Source of the DNA: Oleiharenicola lentus
Lineage (GTDB): Bacteria > Verrucomicrobiota > Verrucomicrobiia > Opitutales > Opitutaceae
Assembly: GCF_004118375.1 (NCBI RefSeq)
Contig: NZ_SDHX01000001.1
Location: forward strand, 1,181,693 to 1,245,692
DNA length: 64,000 nt
Reading direction: 5' to 3'
Position numbers and translations under genes: made by a program. Position 1 is the stretch's first letter. Each line of letters starts with the position of its first letter. Shown here piece by piece: positions 28,224 to 36,998 of the stretch. The notes beneath the pieces were generated by a model. It was not told where the DNA came from. It was given only the letters and a program-made list of their open reading frames with translations, and did no database searches.

Positions 28224-29924
28224 TCAGCGATTGGCCGCGGTCACCGGTCGTTCCACGTCCTTCAGCCGGTAGATCCGCAGGGGGGCGATCTCGGCCACGA
28301 AGTCGTAGTGGTCGGCAATCCACTGCCGCAGCGCCGGCACGGACTCGTGGGCGTGACGGGTGCGGTCGTCGAAGATGAAGGCACCCGGGCCGACCGCATC
28401 CACGAACCAGACGGGCCGCCAGCGCGCCAGGTCGCCGAGGTAGCGGTCCACGAAAAAGTCCGTGAGCGGCCACTGCATGATCTGGTTTCCGCTCTGGGCC
28501 TCGCGCGTGGCGTGGGGCAGCTGCGTTTCCACATGCAGATGCGGCGCCCAGCCCCACATCGCCAGCGTGTCGCCGGGAAGCAGGCGCGCCCGCAGGTAGG
28601 CGGCCGTGCCGGAAAGGGGCGCTTCCCAGTGCCGTTGCGCGTGGCCGACGAAGCGGTGATAGGCGACCGCCTGATTCAGGGCTTGCGGTCCCAGCGCGAG
28701 CAGGGCGAAGGCCCCGAGCGTTTTCCACGCGCGACTGACGCCTGCGGCGGGCTGGTCGGGCCAGGCGTTGCCGAGGATCACCCCCGCCAGCGTGGTGACG
28801 GGAATCACCAGCAGGTGGAGGTAGTGCGCCGACTCACGCCCCGGGCGAATCACGGTGAACCAGGCCGCGGCCAGCGAAATCCCGGCCAGCGGAATCGCGG
28901 CGCGCAGGAGTTCCGAGCGGCGGGGTGAGCGCAGATAGAGGAGGGCAAAAGCAAGGTTGCCCCAGAAGAACCAGCTGAACGAGGGCGACGTGGCGGCGAG
29001 GTGGAGGAATCGTCCCGGCATGTCCGCAAAGCGGTGCGCGGAGGTGTCCAGAAAATCAACGGCACTGACAATGTAGGTGAACCAGAACTGTCCCCAGAGG
29101 CCGAAGACGGTCAGGTAGAGACCGTGCAGCACCGACGGCGTCACGGCGCCGCCGATCAGGCCGGCCAGCCGCCGCCACCGCACCGCCTGATCACGGACCA
29201 GCCGCCAGACCAGCACGAGGCCGATCAAGCCGATGAGCCCGGCGTGCGGCGTGGACTGGAGTTTCCCGTAGGGCACGGCCCCGAGAAGGCAACCGGCCAG
29301 AAACGCGGTGCGCACCGCCGGGCGCTCCGTCGGGGTCAGCAGTGTCCGTACGAGATAATAGCCGCCCCACGCCATCAGGAAAATGCCGGGCAGCTCGCTG
29401 GAGTAATGCAGGAAATCGTCCCAGGAGGTCAGGCTCCAGAAAGCCAACCCGGGCAGCACGGCCAACCGGGCCGGCGATTCGTCCATGATTCTCCGCAGCG
29501 TAGCCCACACCGCCACCAAGGCTCCCGCCTGCAGCAGCGCGGCCACCACGCGGGCGGTCACGTAGTTGAACGGCGCGCCGAGCCACGAGGCAAAGACCAG
29601 GAAGTATTCGCAGAGCGGCCCGTGGGTCGTGGGATCGAGGTGTTTCCACGGCAGGAGGAAGCGGTCGAGCGTGAGCGCGCCCGACACGATCTGCGCCTCG
29701 TCGGGGTTCAGGTCCAGCCGGTAGAACCAGGTGGGCCAACGGAACGCGAGGAGCGTGAGGAATACCGCGGCGATGAACCAACCGGGCTGGTTGAGTTTGC
29801 CGGTCGTCTGGCCTTGCGGACGGAGTGCGAGGAACGCCGTCGCACCGAACAGCAGCCAGGCCGGTGTCCAGAAGCGCCACGGCGCGCCGTCCAGCCAGAA
29901 GAAGAATTCGCGGACCGCTTCCAT
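28224..29924 (-). CDS. GT-C (ArnT/PMT-like) glycosyltransferase
   Basis: 566 residues with about twelve membrane segments. The first extracytoplasmic loop carries the acidic motif DLNPDEAQIVSGAL typical of GT-C enzymes that use polyprenyl-phosphate sugars. A small C-terminal soluble part ends WIADHYDFVAEIAPLRIYRL, as in many ArnT-like proteins. No C-terminal jelly-roll like that of the enzymes at 49-58 kb. It follows the epimerase gene by 48 bases on the same strand and probably shares its transcript. Donor and acceptor sugars are not readable. Confidence 0.78.
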   Translation of the reverse strand: MEAVREFFFWLDGAPWRFWTPAWLLFGATAFLALRPQGQTTGKLNQPGWFIAAVFLTLLAFRWPTWFYRLDLNPDEAQIVSGALTLDRFLLPWKHLDPTTHGPLCEYFLVFASWLGAPFNYVTARVVAALLQAGALVAVWATLRRIMDESPARLAVLPGLAFWSLTSWDDFLHYSSELPGIFLMAWGGYYLVRTLLTPTERPAVRTAFLAGCLLGAVPYGKLQSTPHAGLIGLIGLVLVWRLVRDQAVRWRRLAGLIGGAVTPSVLHGLYLTVFGLWGQFWFTYIVSAVDFLDTSAHRFADMPGRFLHLAATSPSFSWFFWGNLAFALLYLRSPRRSELLRAAIPLAGISLAAAWFTVIRPGRESAHYLHLLVIPVTTLAGVILGNAWPDQPAAGVSRAWKTLGAFALLALGPQALNQAVAYHRFVGHAQRHWEAPLSGTAAYLRARLLPGDTLAMWGWAPHLHVETQLPHATREAQSGNQIMQWPLTDFFVDRYLGDLARWRPVWFVDAVGPGAFIFDDRTRHAHESVPALRQWIADHYDFVAEIAPLRIYRLKDVERPVTAANR

Positions 29925-29972
29925 CGGGCTTCAGCCGCGGGTGATTGGCATGGTCGGACGGCCCGCGGGCGC

Positions 29973-31031
29973 TCAGGCCTTGGGCCGCACCTTCCAGGCC
30001 TCGACGATCTGGCGGATGGTCTCCTCGAGCGACTGCGTGATGTCCCAATTCGGGTAGTGGGCCTTCATCTTGCGCAGGTCGGAGTAGTAGCAGATGTGGT
30101 CGCCGGCGCGGTTTTGGTCCACGTAGGTGAAGACCTGCGCCTTGCCCGAGAACTTCTCGGCGATCTTGAAGGCCTCGAGGATGGAGGTGCTGTTGGCCTT
30201 GCCGCCGCCGAGGTTGTAAACCTCGCCCGCGCGCGGGGCCTCGACGAAGGCCGCCATGAAGCGCGCCACGTCGAGCGAGTGGATGTTGTCGCGCACCTGT
30301 TTGCCCTTGTAGCCGAAAACCTTGTATTCGCGGCCCTCGAGGTTGCACTTCACGAGGTAGGAGAGGAAGCCGTGCAGTTCGACGCCCGAGTGGTTCGGGC
30401 CGGTGAGGCAGCCGCCGCGCAGCGCGCAGGTCGGCAGGTTGAAATAGCGGCCGTATTCCTGGACCATCACGTCGGCCGCGACCTTGGACGCGCCGAAGAG
30501 CGAGTGCTTCGACTGATCGATGGTGAAGGTCTCGGCGATACCGTGCGCGTAGGCTGGGTCGGCGTAGTCCCAGCGCGTGGCGAGTTCGGTCAGCTTGATG
30601 GTGTTGGGGGCGTCGCCATAAACCTTGTTCGTGCTCATGTGCACGAAGGGCGATTCGGGGCAGGCCTGGCGCGCGGCCTCGAGGAAGTTCAGGGTGCCGA
30701 CGGCGTTGGTGTCGAAGTCGTCGAACGGGATCGCGGCGGCGCGGTCGTGCGAGGGCTGGGCGGCGGTGTGCACGATGACCGACGGCTTCACCGCCTTCAC
30801 GAGGGCGAGTACGCCGGCGCGGTCGCGGATGTCGAGTTCGTGGTGGACGAAGCCCTTCAGCTCCTGCGCGAGCCGGCTCTGGTTCCAGCGCGTGTCGCCC
30901 TGCGGGCCGAAGAACACGGCGCGCTGATTGTTGTCCACGCCATGCACGGTGTAGCCGAGCGAGGCGAAATAAACGCAGACTTCCGAGCCGATGAGGCCCG
31001 AGGAGCCGGTGACGAGAAGGGTCTTTGCCAT
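29973..31031 (-). CDS. CDP-paratose 2-epimerase-like NAD-dependent SDR
   Basis: 352 residues, extended SDR fold. The NAD-binding motif [20 protein letters not shown] and [14 protein letters not shown] (the latter typical of CDP-paratose/tyvelose 2-epimerase relatives) are present; [16 protein letters not shown] follows. The usual YxxxK catalytic pair reads [10 protein letters not shown], so Tyr is replaced by Phe; the lysine is kept. [19 protein letters not shown] lies in the substrate region. Nucleotide-sugar modification for the surface glycan is likely, but the missing Tyr makes the exact reaction uncertain. The GT-C gene follows. Confidence 0.82.
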   Translation of the reverse strand: MAKTLLVTGSSGLIGSEVCVYFASLGYTVHGVDNNQRAVFFGPQGDTRWNQSRLAQELKGFVHHELDIRDRAGVLALVKAVKPSVIVHTAAQPSHDRAAAIPFDDFDTNAVGTLNFLEAARQACPESPFVHMSTNKVYGDAPNTIKLTELATRWDYADPAYAHGIAETFTIDQSKHSLFGASKVAADVMVQEYGRYFNLPTCALRGGCLTGPNHSGVELHGFLSYLVKCNLEGREYKVFGYKGKQVRDNIHSLDVARFMAAFVEAPRAGEVYNLGGGKANSTSILEAFKIAEKFSGKAQVFTYVDQNRAGDHICYYSDLRKMKAHYPNWDITQSLEETIRQIVEAWKVRPKA

Positions 31032-31138
31032 GGTGAAGCGGGAGCGGTCAGCCAGACAGGCGCTGGAGCGGGTTTCCAGCCGATTTTGTGTCCGGGAACG
31101 CGCTTGCCTTGGCGCGGCCCGAGGGCGTCATCGGGACC

Positions 31139-31582
31139 ATGCTTTTGCGTTCCTGCATGCACGGGTTGGTCTTGCTGCTCGGGTTGGCGGCGACGGGCCT
31201 GGCCGTGGAGCGTTCGGTGGCCATCGAGGCGCCGCCGACCACCAAAGCCGGCGAGGCGTGCCGGATCGTCCTCATCGCCAGCACCACGGCAGGGCAGGGT
31301 GAACAAGTGGGGCTTTTCCAGGCGGATTTCTCAACGGATGGCGGTCGGACCTGGGCCGGGCTGTGCTATCTCGACAAGCTGGGACCCGAAACCCGGCAGG
31401 AACGCGACATCACGGCCGGCCCGGCGGGTTCCGAGATCCGGGTGCGTTTGCGCGTGGCCTTTCGCGACGGGCTGGCCGGTGACGTGGATTACCGGGGCGC
31501 GGCCATCCGTTGGCATGCCGGGTGGGAGAAATGGCAGGAGCCACCGGCGAAATCCGTGGCTATACCGGTCGTGGTGCGCTGA
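31139..31582 (+). CDS. Small secreted Ig-like protein (paralogue B)
   Basis: About 147 residues from ATG 31,139, chosen for its signal peptide (GLVLLLGLAATGLAVERS); the frame is open for 17 codons upstream. Beta-sandwich-like: AGEACRIVLIASTTA, EQVGLFQADFSTDGGRTWAG, IRVRLRVAFRDGLAGDVDYR, WHAGWEKWQEPPAKSVAIPV. It shares about one third to one half of positions with the product of 27,779-28,204. It is divergent from the epimerase gene. Function unknown. Confidence 0.65.
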   Translation: MLLRSCMHGLVLLLGLAATGLAVERSVAIEAPPTTKAGEACRIVLIASTTAGQGEQVGLFQADFSTDGGRTWAGLCYLDKLGPETRQERDITAGPAGSEIRVRLRVAFRDGLAGDVDYRGAAIRWHAGWEKWQEPPAKSVAIPVVVR

Positions 31583-31616
31583 GCCGCCGCGTGCGAGCAA
31601 AGCGGGCTATACGCGG

Positions 31617-34600
31617 TCAGTGCAGGTTGTAGGCGCGTTGCAGCGCCTTGGCCCGCTCGATGTGCATGAACTCCAGCGCCGGCACGCGCACCGCCGGATC
31701 CTGGGTGGCGGGGGCGAAGATGAGCCGGCGAAGTTCGGTGCCGCGCCAGCCCGTGAAGTCCCGCAAGACCGCCGGCCAGCCCCGCAGGCAGAACCCGACG
31801 ACAAGCACGGTCAGCAGCGCGGCCCCGAATCGGGCGCGTGACGCCGACAGGCGCGGCCACACCGCGGCGAGCAGGATGGCCACGCTGGGGAGCGACCCGA
31901 GCAGCGAGCTGTATTGGTAACGCGAACTCATCGCCGCGAGAAACCCGGTGTCATGCCGGCCGATGCCCAGCAGCAGGGAACTGCCGAGATCGTAGGCCAG
32001 CGCGAGCAGCAGCACGGGGCGGGTGCGTTCCGTGGCCAGCGCGAGGGCGGCACCCAGCAACCCGAGTTTCAGGCCGGCCGCGGTCAGGAGCGCGCCCGGG
32101 TGGAGCGAGCCGCCCAGCAGGGTGTGCCAGGGGTTCAGCAAAAAATAACTCAGGCCAAATTCCAGCGCGGCCCCGCCATTCTCGCCGAAGCGTTGATGCA
32201 GGCCGGAGGAATTCAGCTTGATCACCAATGCCACCGCCACGGCCGGCAGCAAGCAAAGCAGCCCGCGCGGCAAGGACCGCAGGAGGGTGCCGCGATCCCC
32301 GGCGAGCACGCCCGGCAGCAGCAGCCCCAGGCCGATCACGCCGCCGCTGATCACGCCGCGCGAAAAACAGCAGGCGCTGGCGGTCACGCACAGTGCGAGC
32401 CACAGGTCCTTGCGTCCAATCCAGTCCCCGTCGGAGTCCCGGGCCGAGGGCAGAAAATTGAGCCCGAGGAGCAGAAAGAGGGTGGCGAGGAGCGCCGACC
32501 ATTGCACGGCCCAGCCCAGGCTCTCGAGGTTGCCGGGCGTCAGCGCGAACAGGGCCGCGACCGGGAGCACGACCCCGGCCGGGAGGCCGGTGCGCAGCAG
32601 CCAGCGGGTGAACAGACCGATGTTGGCGGCGTGGGTCAGCCAAAGCAGCGCCAGCATCAGCGGATAACTGCCGTTCAGGCTGAACACGGCCCCGGCCCAG
32701 CCCAGCTTGAAGAGCGGCACAAAGTTCTCGGAGAACACTCGCCAGATCCACGACCCGGTCCCCATCACCGCCATTTGGTCCAGCAGGAACAAATCGTCGC
32801 CAAACCAGAAAAGCGTCCGGAACTGCCCCTGCCAGATCAGAAAAGGCGCGAGCGCCGCCAGCCCGGTCACCGCCCAAAGCCAACGCGGCGTTCCGTCGGG
32901 GGCGGGGCGGGCGGCCATGTCGCCCTCCGCTCCCTTGGGCTCCGTGGCCCCGGGTGTTGCCCGGCGGGCCGCCCACGCCGCGGCGGCGTCCCAGCCCACG
33001 GCGACGATGAACAACAGCACCAGCGGATATACCGGCGCGAAGGAGGAAATCGTCAGCACGGGAAACGACGAGGCCTCGATCGCCGCGTGCATCAGGATGG
33101 ATGCGGCCACGGCGCCCCACGCCGCGGCGGCCACCGTGAGCGGATACGTCCAGCGCCGGTGCCAGAGCAGCCAGCCGACCCGGGCCAGGGCGAGCAGCTG
33201 AGCGGACCAGAACAGCACCATGAGCACCGGGCGCAGCGCCTTGCCGATGGCGTGCAGCGTGTCGGCCTTCCACACGTTGAGCAGGTAGCGCTTGGCGCCG
33301 ACGACATCGAGTTCGCCCTCCGGCGGGGACAGGCGTTCGCGCGTGAGATCGTGGAAGAGCTGCAGCTCCTCCGGCGAACCGGTGCTGGGCGGCGGCCGGC
33401 CGGCGAAGCGGCTGAAGCGAATCACGAAGTCCGCAAAATCCCGCGTCGCGCGCACGAAGGCGGGCGTCTGGTCGTCGCGCCACGGCGGAAGGAAACCGCT
33501 GCGGCGCGGGCCCGCCGGCAGCCGGCTCTCGTCGGCGGCGCGGTTGAGTTCGCGCGCCATCTCGCGGTAAAAGATGATCGCCTGCTGGGCGTTGCCCGCG
33601 TTGCCGGATTTGGCCACCGCTTCGCGCACGGCCCACATGAACCAGCCGCCGCCGATCTGGCCCTCTGCGGCCGGCCGCTTGGTGAAAAACTCCGAGGCGC
33701 CGGCCCAGCCTTCCGCCAGACCGCCGGCCTCAAACTGACGCTGCAACACCGCGAACCGAGGGCTCACCGCCGCCATCGCCTCGCGGGCCTCGCGCGTAAC
33801 CGGCACGAAGGGAATCTCGGGCCCAACCCGAACCCGGAGCATTGCGCCGTAGGCATCCTGAAATTCCTGGGCGCGAAACTCGCAGGTGCCGAACCAGTCA
33901 TAGTGCCGCTTGTTCTGGGCGCAGACCAGGTAAACGGGCCCGGCCGCGACGCCGAACGCCAGGGCCAGCATCGCCCCCGTGCGCATCACGGTGTCGCGCG
34001 ACAGCCGCCACGCGCCCCACAGGCAGGCGCCGGCGAGCAGGGTCACGCTCGGGAGGAACCACAGCACCTCCTCGCGCGTGAGGTAGAAACACCCCGCCGC
34101 CGCTCCGGCCAGCACCGCCCACGGGCCCTGGCGGCGCACGTTCTCGTTCCGGCGCAGATAGAGGGCGACCAGTCCGGCAAAAATCATCAGCCCCAGCGGA
34201 CCATAGACCTGCTGGCGCAGCACGCGTCCCATGCTGTGGGCGTCGTAGGTCATCGGGTTCCAGAGCAGGAGGGCGTAGATGGCGAATCGTGCCCCGGCCG
34301 ACGCGATCGCCGGCCGCAGCGCGCGCACGAAGGCCCCGCAGGCCGCGGCGTAAAACAGGTGCTGGGCGAAAAACAGCGGCAGCCCGACCATGAACGCCGC
34401 CGCGATGAAGAGGGAATAGAATGGGCCCTTGGCCAGGGTCAGCTCGTTGTAGGGGCCGAGCCAGTCGCCGCGCACGAGGTGTTGAGCGAGCTCGATGAAC
34501 AGCCGGTCGTCGTGCCCGGCGCCGCCGATGGCAAACACGCCCTGGCCGCGGCTCAGCCAGAGCTTGGCGACCGTGAGCAGGAGCGCCGCGCCGAGCCAGA

Positions 34601-34625
34601 GGCGGTTCCGGAGCGCGGGCGTCAT
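31617..34625 (-). CDS. Giant fused double GT-C-like membrane protein
   Basis: 1002 residues with two polytopic modules. The first (about 1-570) has its acidic loop GGAGHDDRLFIELAQHLVRG, then DWLGPYNELTLAKGPF, also found in the product of 45,196-49,056. A Pro/Gly/Glu-rich linker (about 575-605) follows. The second module (about 606-1000) has the loop FWFGDDLFLLDQM and ends with a short soluble tail. GT-C enzymes normally have one such unit, so this is a fusion or an extended pair. The start ATG overlaps the GT2 gene stop (ATGA), so translation is coupled. Likely adds sugars or other polyprenyl-linked groups outside the inner membrane. Confidence 0.72.
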   Translation of the reverse strand: MTPALRNRLWLGAALLLTVAKLWLSRGQGVFAIGGAGHDDRLFIELAQHLVRGDWLGPYNELTLAKGPFYSLFIAAAFMVGLPLFFAQHLFYAAACGAFVRALRPAIASAGARFAIYALLLWNPMTYDAHSMGRVLRQQVYGPLGLMIFAGLVALYLRRNENVRRQGPWAVLAGAAAGCFYLTREEVLWFLPSVTLLAGACLWGAWRLSRDTVMRTGAMLALAFGVAAGPVYLVCAQNKRHYDWFGTCEFRAQEFQDAYGAMLRVRVGPEIPFVPVTREAREAMAAVSPRFAVLQRQFEAGGLAEGWAGASEFFTKRPAAEGQIGGGWFMWAVREAVAKSGNAGNAQQAIIFYREMARELNRAADESRLPAGPRRSGFLPPWRDDQTPAFVRATRDFADFVIRFSRFAGRPPPSTGSPEELQLFHDLTRERLSPPEGELDVVGAKRYLLNVWKADTLHAIGKALRPVLMVLFWSAQLLALARVGWLLWHRRWTYPLTVAAAAWGAVAASILMHAAIEASSFPVLTISSFAPVYPLVLLFIVAVGWDAAAAWAARRATPGATEPKGAEGDMAARPAPDGTPRWLWAVTGLAALAPFLIWQGQFRTLFWFGDDLFLLDQMAVMGTGSWIWRVFSENFVPLFKLGWAGAVFSLNGSYPLMLALLWLTHAANIGLFTRWLLRTGLPAGVVLPVAALFALTPGNLESLGWAVQWSALLATLFLLLGLNFLPSARDSDGDWIGRKDLWLALCVTASACCFSRGVISGGVIGLGLLLPGVLAGDRGTLLRSLPRGLLCLLPAVAVALVIKLNSSGLHQRFGENGGAALEFGLSYFLLNPWHTLLGGSLHPGALLTAAGLKLGLLGAALALATERTRPVLLLALAYDLGSSLLLGIGRHDTGFLAAMSSRYQYSSLLGSLPSVAILLAAVWPRLSASRARFGAALLTVLVVGFCLRGWPAVLRDFTGWRGTELRRLIFAPATQDPAVRVPALEFMHIERAKALQRAYNLH

Positions 34626-35845
34626 GCGGTTTCAGAGCGCGTGTCGAGCCGCAGCACGCCGAGGAAGAAACTCGTGAGGATCATCTGGCAGCCCAGCACG
34701 AGGCAGAGGGCGCCGGGGATCACCCAGCGCAGCGTCGCCGTCGGGTTGTGCAGGGGGCCGAAGCCCTGGCCGCCCCAGATCCAGACCGCGCCGACGGACA
34801 AAATCAGGCCGAGCACCACGAGCACCGTGCCCGAAACCAGTCCCGCCTCGAGCGTCACGTGGCGGAACCATTCGTCGAAGCCCGCCTCGGCCCGACGCAG
34901 CCCGGCGCGGATCGCGAAGAACTTGCTCAGCACCGCAAAAGACGCGGCCTGGAAACCGATCAGCACCGCGACCGCCGCGAAGAGCAGCGTGTGCACGTCG
35001 AGCGTCACCCGCCCGAGCGGGAGCGGACCCTGCACGAGCGCGCCGCCGAGCAGCAGACCCGCCGCCATCAGCAAGATGCCCGGATACCAGAACAGCCAGC
35101 GCGGGCTGAACAGGAGCATGAAACGCAGGTGCCGCCAGCCGTCGCGCCACGGCCGCAGGTGCGGCGGCCGGTCGCGGCCGTCCTTGCGCAGCACGGTCGG
35201 CACTTCCTCGACGCGCAGGCCGAAGAGCACGGACTTGATGACGATTTCCGACGCCAGCTCCATGCCGGTGGTGCGCAGGTCCATGCGGCGATAAGCGTCG
35301 GCGGTGAAGGCGCGCAGGCCGCAGTGGAAGTCGCCGATGCCGGTGCGGAAGAACAGCCGGCCGATGAACGAGAGGATCGGGTTGCCGATGTGGCGGTTTT
35401 TCCACGGCATCGCGCCGGGCTCGATGCCGCCGAGGAACCGGTTGCCCATCACGAGGTCCGCGCCCGCGCGCAGGCGCTCGACGAAGCGGGGCAGGTGGCC
35501 GAAGTTGTAGCTGCCGTCGGCGTCGCCCATGAGGATGAACCGGCCGCGGGCCGCCGCGATGCCGCCGCGCAGGGCGTTGCCGTAGCCCTTGACCGCGATG
35601 GGCACCACGCGCGCGCCGGCCTTGGTCGCGAGGTCCTGCGAGCCGTCGGTGCTGCCGTTGTCGGCCACGACCACCTCGCCCGCGATGCTGCTGGCGGCGA
35701 GCGCGTCCATCGCCTCGCGCACGCAGCCGGTGATCGTCCGCGCCTCGTTGAGGCAGGGGATGACGACGGTGAGTTCAGGCGCCGCGGCGGCGGGTGATGG
35801 GACGGGGGCGGACACGCCCCGGAGCAAAACACCGGCCGAGGGCAT
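34622..35845 (-). CDS. GT2 glycosyltransferase with C-terminal membrane segments
   Basis: 407 residues from ATG 35,845; the frame stays open upstream but that part is not glycosyltransferase-like. GT-A domain of the polyprenyl-phosphate-sugar synthase type: LTVVIPCLNEARTITGCV, VVVADNGSTDGSQDLATKAG, ALRGGIAAARGRFILMGDAD (DXD) and GDFHCGLRAFTADAYRRMDL. Four to six membrane segments follow (FWYPGILLMAAGLLLGGALV and more). Such enzymes make the polyprenyl-P-sugar donor that GT-C proteins use, fitting the coupled GT-C gene downstream (ATGA overlap). Confidence 0.88.
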   Translation of the reverse strand: MPSAGVLLRGVSAPVPSPAAAAPELTVVIPCLNEARTITGCVREAMDALAASSIAGEVVVADNGSTDGSQDLATKAGARVVPIAVKGYGNALRGGIAAARGRFILMGDADGSYNFGHLPRFVERLRAGADLVMGNRFLGGIEPGAMPWKNRHIGNPILSFIGRLFFRTGIGDFHCGLRAFTADAYRRMDLRTTGMELASEIVIKSVLFGLRVEEVPTVLRKDGRDRPPHLRPWRDGWRHLRFMLLFSPRWLFWYPGILLMAAGLLLGGALVQGPLPLGRVTLDVHTLLFAAVAVLIGFQAASFAVLSKFFAIRAGLRRAEAGFDEWFRHVTLEAGLVSGTVLVVLGLILSVGAVWIWGGQGFGPLHNPTATLRWVIPGALCLVLGCQMILTSFFLGVLRLDTRSETA

Positions 35846-35887
35846 GGCAAAGGCAGAAATGCCAGTCGTGCGCCGGTCAGTTTTGGT

Positions 35888-35952
35888 GGAACCGGTGCTC
35901 CGCGCCGGTTGGCTCGATCCCAGCCCGCGATGGAGCGCGGGCTCCACCTTTT
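35888..35952. repeat. GTGGAACC...GGCTCCAC palindromic repeat
   Basis: GGTGGAACCGGTGCTCCGCGC at the left and GCGCGGGCTCCACC at the right form an outer stem (GGTGGA/TCCACC) with inner hairpins (CCGGTGCTCCGCGCCGG, GCCCGCGATGGAGCGCGGGC). The same family occurs at about 40,806-40,950. Confidence 0.6.
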
Positions 35953-36010
35953 TGCGAACCCGAAAAATTCCGGCTTTGCGGACGGCGGTGAGATCACAAT
36001 ACTGCGCGAA

Positions 36011-36205
36011 ATGGATGATCCCGCCCAAGCCATCGAGGAAGCCCGCCGCGCCGGCATCGATCTGGCTTTGGTGGATTCCAACCTCGCGCTCAGCTACGAG
36101 GAACGCGTGCTGCGGCACGCCTCGGCGCAGGAGCTGATGTGGGCCCTGAAGGAAGCCGGAGCCGCCTATGAAAAGTCTGCACGTTCTGCTGCAGAGATTC
36201 GCTGA
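36011..36205 (+). CDS. Small partner protein of a nucleotidyltransferase (antitoxin-like)
   Basis: About 64 residues from ATG 36,011 (MDDPAQAIEEARRAGIDLAL, then LSYEERVLRHASAQELMWAL). Helical, with the YEERxxxH segment seen in small proteins that precede nucleotidyltransferase genes in many genomes. It overlaps the next gene by 38 bases, as expected of a coupled pair. Antitoxin role is inferred from layout only. Confidence 0.55.
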   Translation: MDDPAQAIEEARRAGIDLALVDSNLALSYEERVLRHASAQELMWALKEAGAAYEKSARSAAEIR

Positions 36206-36665
36206 CGCGGGTCTGGACTTCGTGGTGGTGGGTGGATTTGCCGGCGTCCTGCACGGATCCACCTACGTCACTGAGGATCTCGACATCTGCGCGGTGATGT
36301 CGCCCGAAAACGTGGCGAAACTGCGATCCGCGCTGGCCGATCTGCACCCGGTGCATCGCATGACCCACCAGCGGCTGTCGTTTCTGGAGCACCCGCCGGC
36401 GGGCCAGCCTCTGGCCAACGTCTATCTCGAGACAGATGCGGGCGTCGTGGATGTGCTCGGCAGTGTGCTGGGCATCGGAGATTACCAAGCCCTGTTGCAG
36501 CACGCCATCGCGGTTCCGCTGTTCGGGCGAACCTGCCACGTCATTTCCATGGAGGACTTGATTAAGGCCAAGGAGACTCTGGGCCGTGACAAGGACAAGC
36601 TTGTGGCCAAGGAGCTGCGCGCCATCCAGGCCAAACGCCAGCTCGGGCGATCGGAGCCGCGCTGA
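36168..36665 (+). CDS. Nucleotidyltransferase-fold protein (AbiEii/MNT-like)
   Basis: 165 residues. The N-terminal motif VVVGGFAGVLHGSTYVTEDL then DIC matches the nucleotidyltransferase GG...H-G...(S/T)xDxD pattern of AbiEii-type and MNT toxin-like proteins. C-terminal helices follow, including ISMEDLIKAKETLGRDKDK (family: the S-x-EDLIxxK block). RBS AAGGA is upstream. With the overlapping small gene it forms a plausible toxin/antitoxin-like module. Catalytic competence cannot be judged. Confidence 0.72.
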   Translation: MKSLHVLLQRFADAGLDFVVVGGFAGVLHGSTYVTEDLDICAVMSPENVAKLRSALADLHPVHRMTHQRLSFLEHPPAGQPLANVYLETDAGVVDVLGSVLGIGDYQALLQHAIAVPLFGRTCHVISMEDLIKAKETLGRDKDKLVAKELRAIQAKRQLGRSEPR

Positions 36666-36998
36666 GCCGCGCCTCTATTGACTCCGGAAGCCCAAGCTCC
36701 CGCGCCGACGGCTCGGACTTGGAATACCTCGCGCTATAGCACATTCATAAGAGTTGTAGCCGCGCTTAAGCCGCAGGCGAAAGCGGGGTCAGGGGACGAC
36801 CACTTTGTCGCCGTTTCGACAAGCTCAAGGTCCCGAGCCTGTCGAGGGACTGCGCTCCAAAGCGGCTACACTTCAATTTAAACTGGTCCAAGTCCGCCAA
36901 GGTTTCGGTCTTCCTGTGCGACCTTCGCGGACTTTGCATGAGGTCTGTCTTGATCCTGGAACAGATGTTAAAGCATTCCTTTCCGGACTTTCAGCGCA
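36666..36998. other. Intergenic stretch holding a nested palindromic repeat
   Basis: No gene recognised. Contains the repeat at 36,755-36,870 and otherwise plain sequence between a nucleotidyltransferase gene and the convergent TonB-like lipoprotein gene. Confidence 0.6.
36755..36870. repeat. Nested palindromic repeat with GTAGCCGC outer stem
   Basis: The outer stem TGTAGCCGC / GCGGCTACA encloses, among others, TTTCGACAAGCTCAAGG...CCTGTCGAGG arms, a form of the widely distributed CCTTCGACAAGCTCAGG-type repeat. It shares its outermost stem with the smaller cloverleaf at 5454-5502. It looks like one repeat inserted inside another. Confidence 0.6.

Noticed and set aside
29001-35294. Very long plus-strand frames opposite the GT-C, epimerase and GT2 genes
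   Set aside because: They are complementary to genes with clear glycosyltransferase and SDR motifs; translations are rich in Arg, Gly, Gln and Ala without domains.
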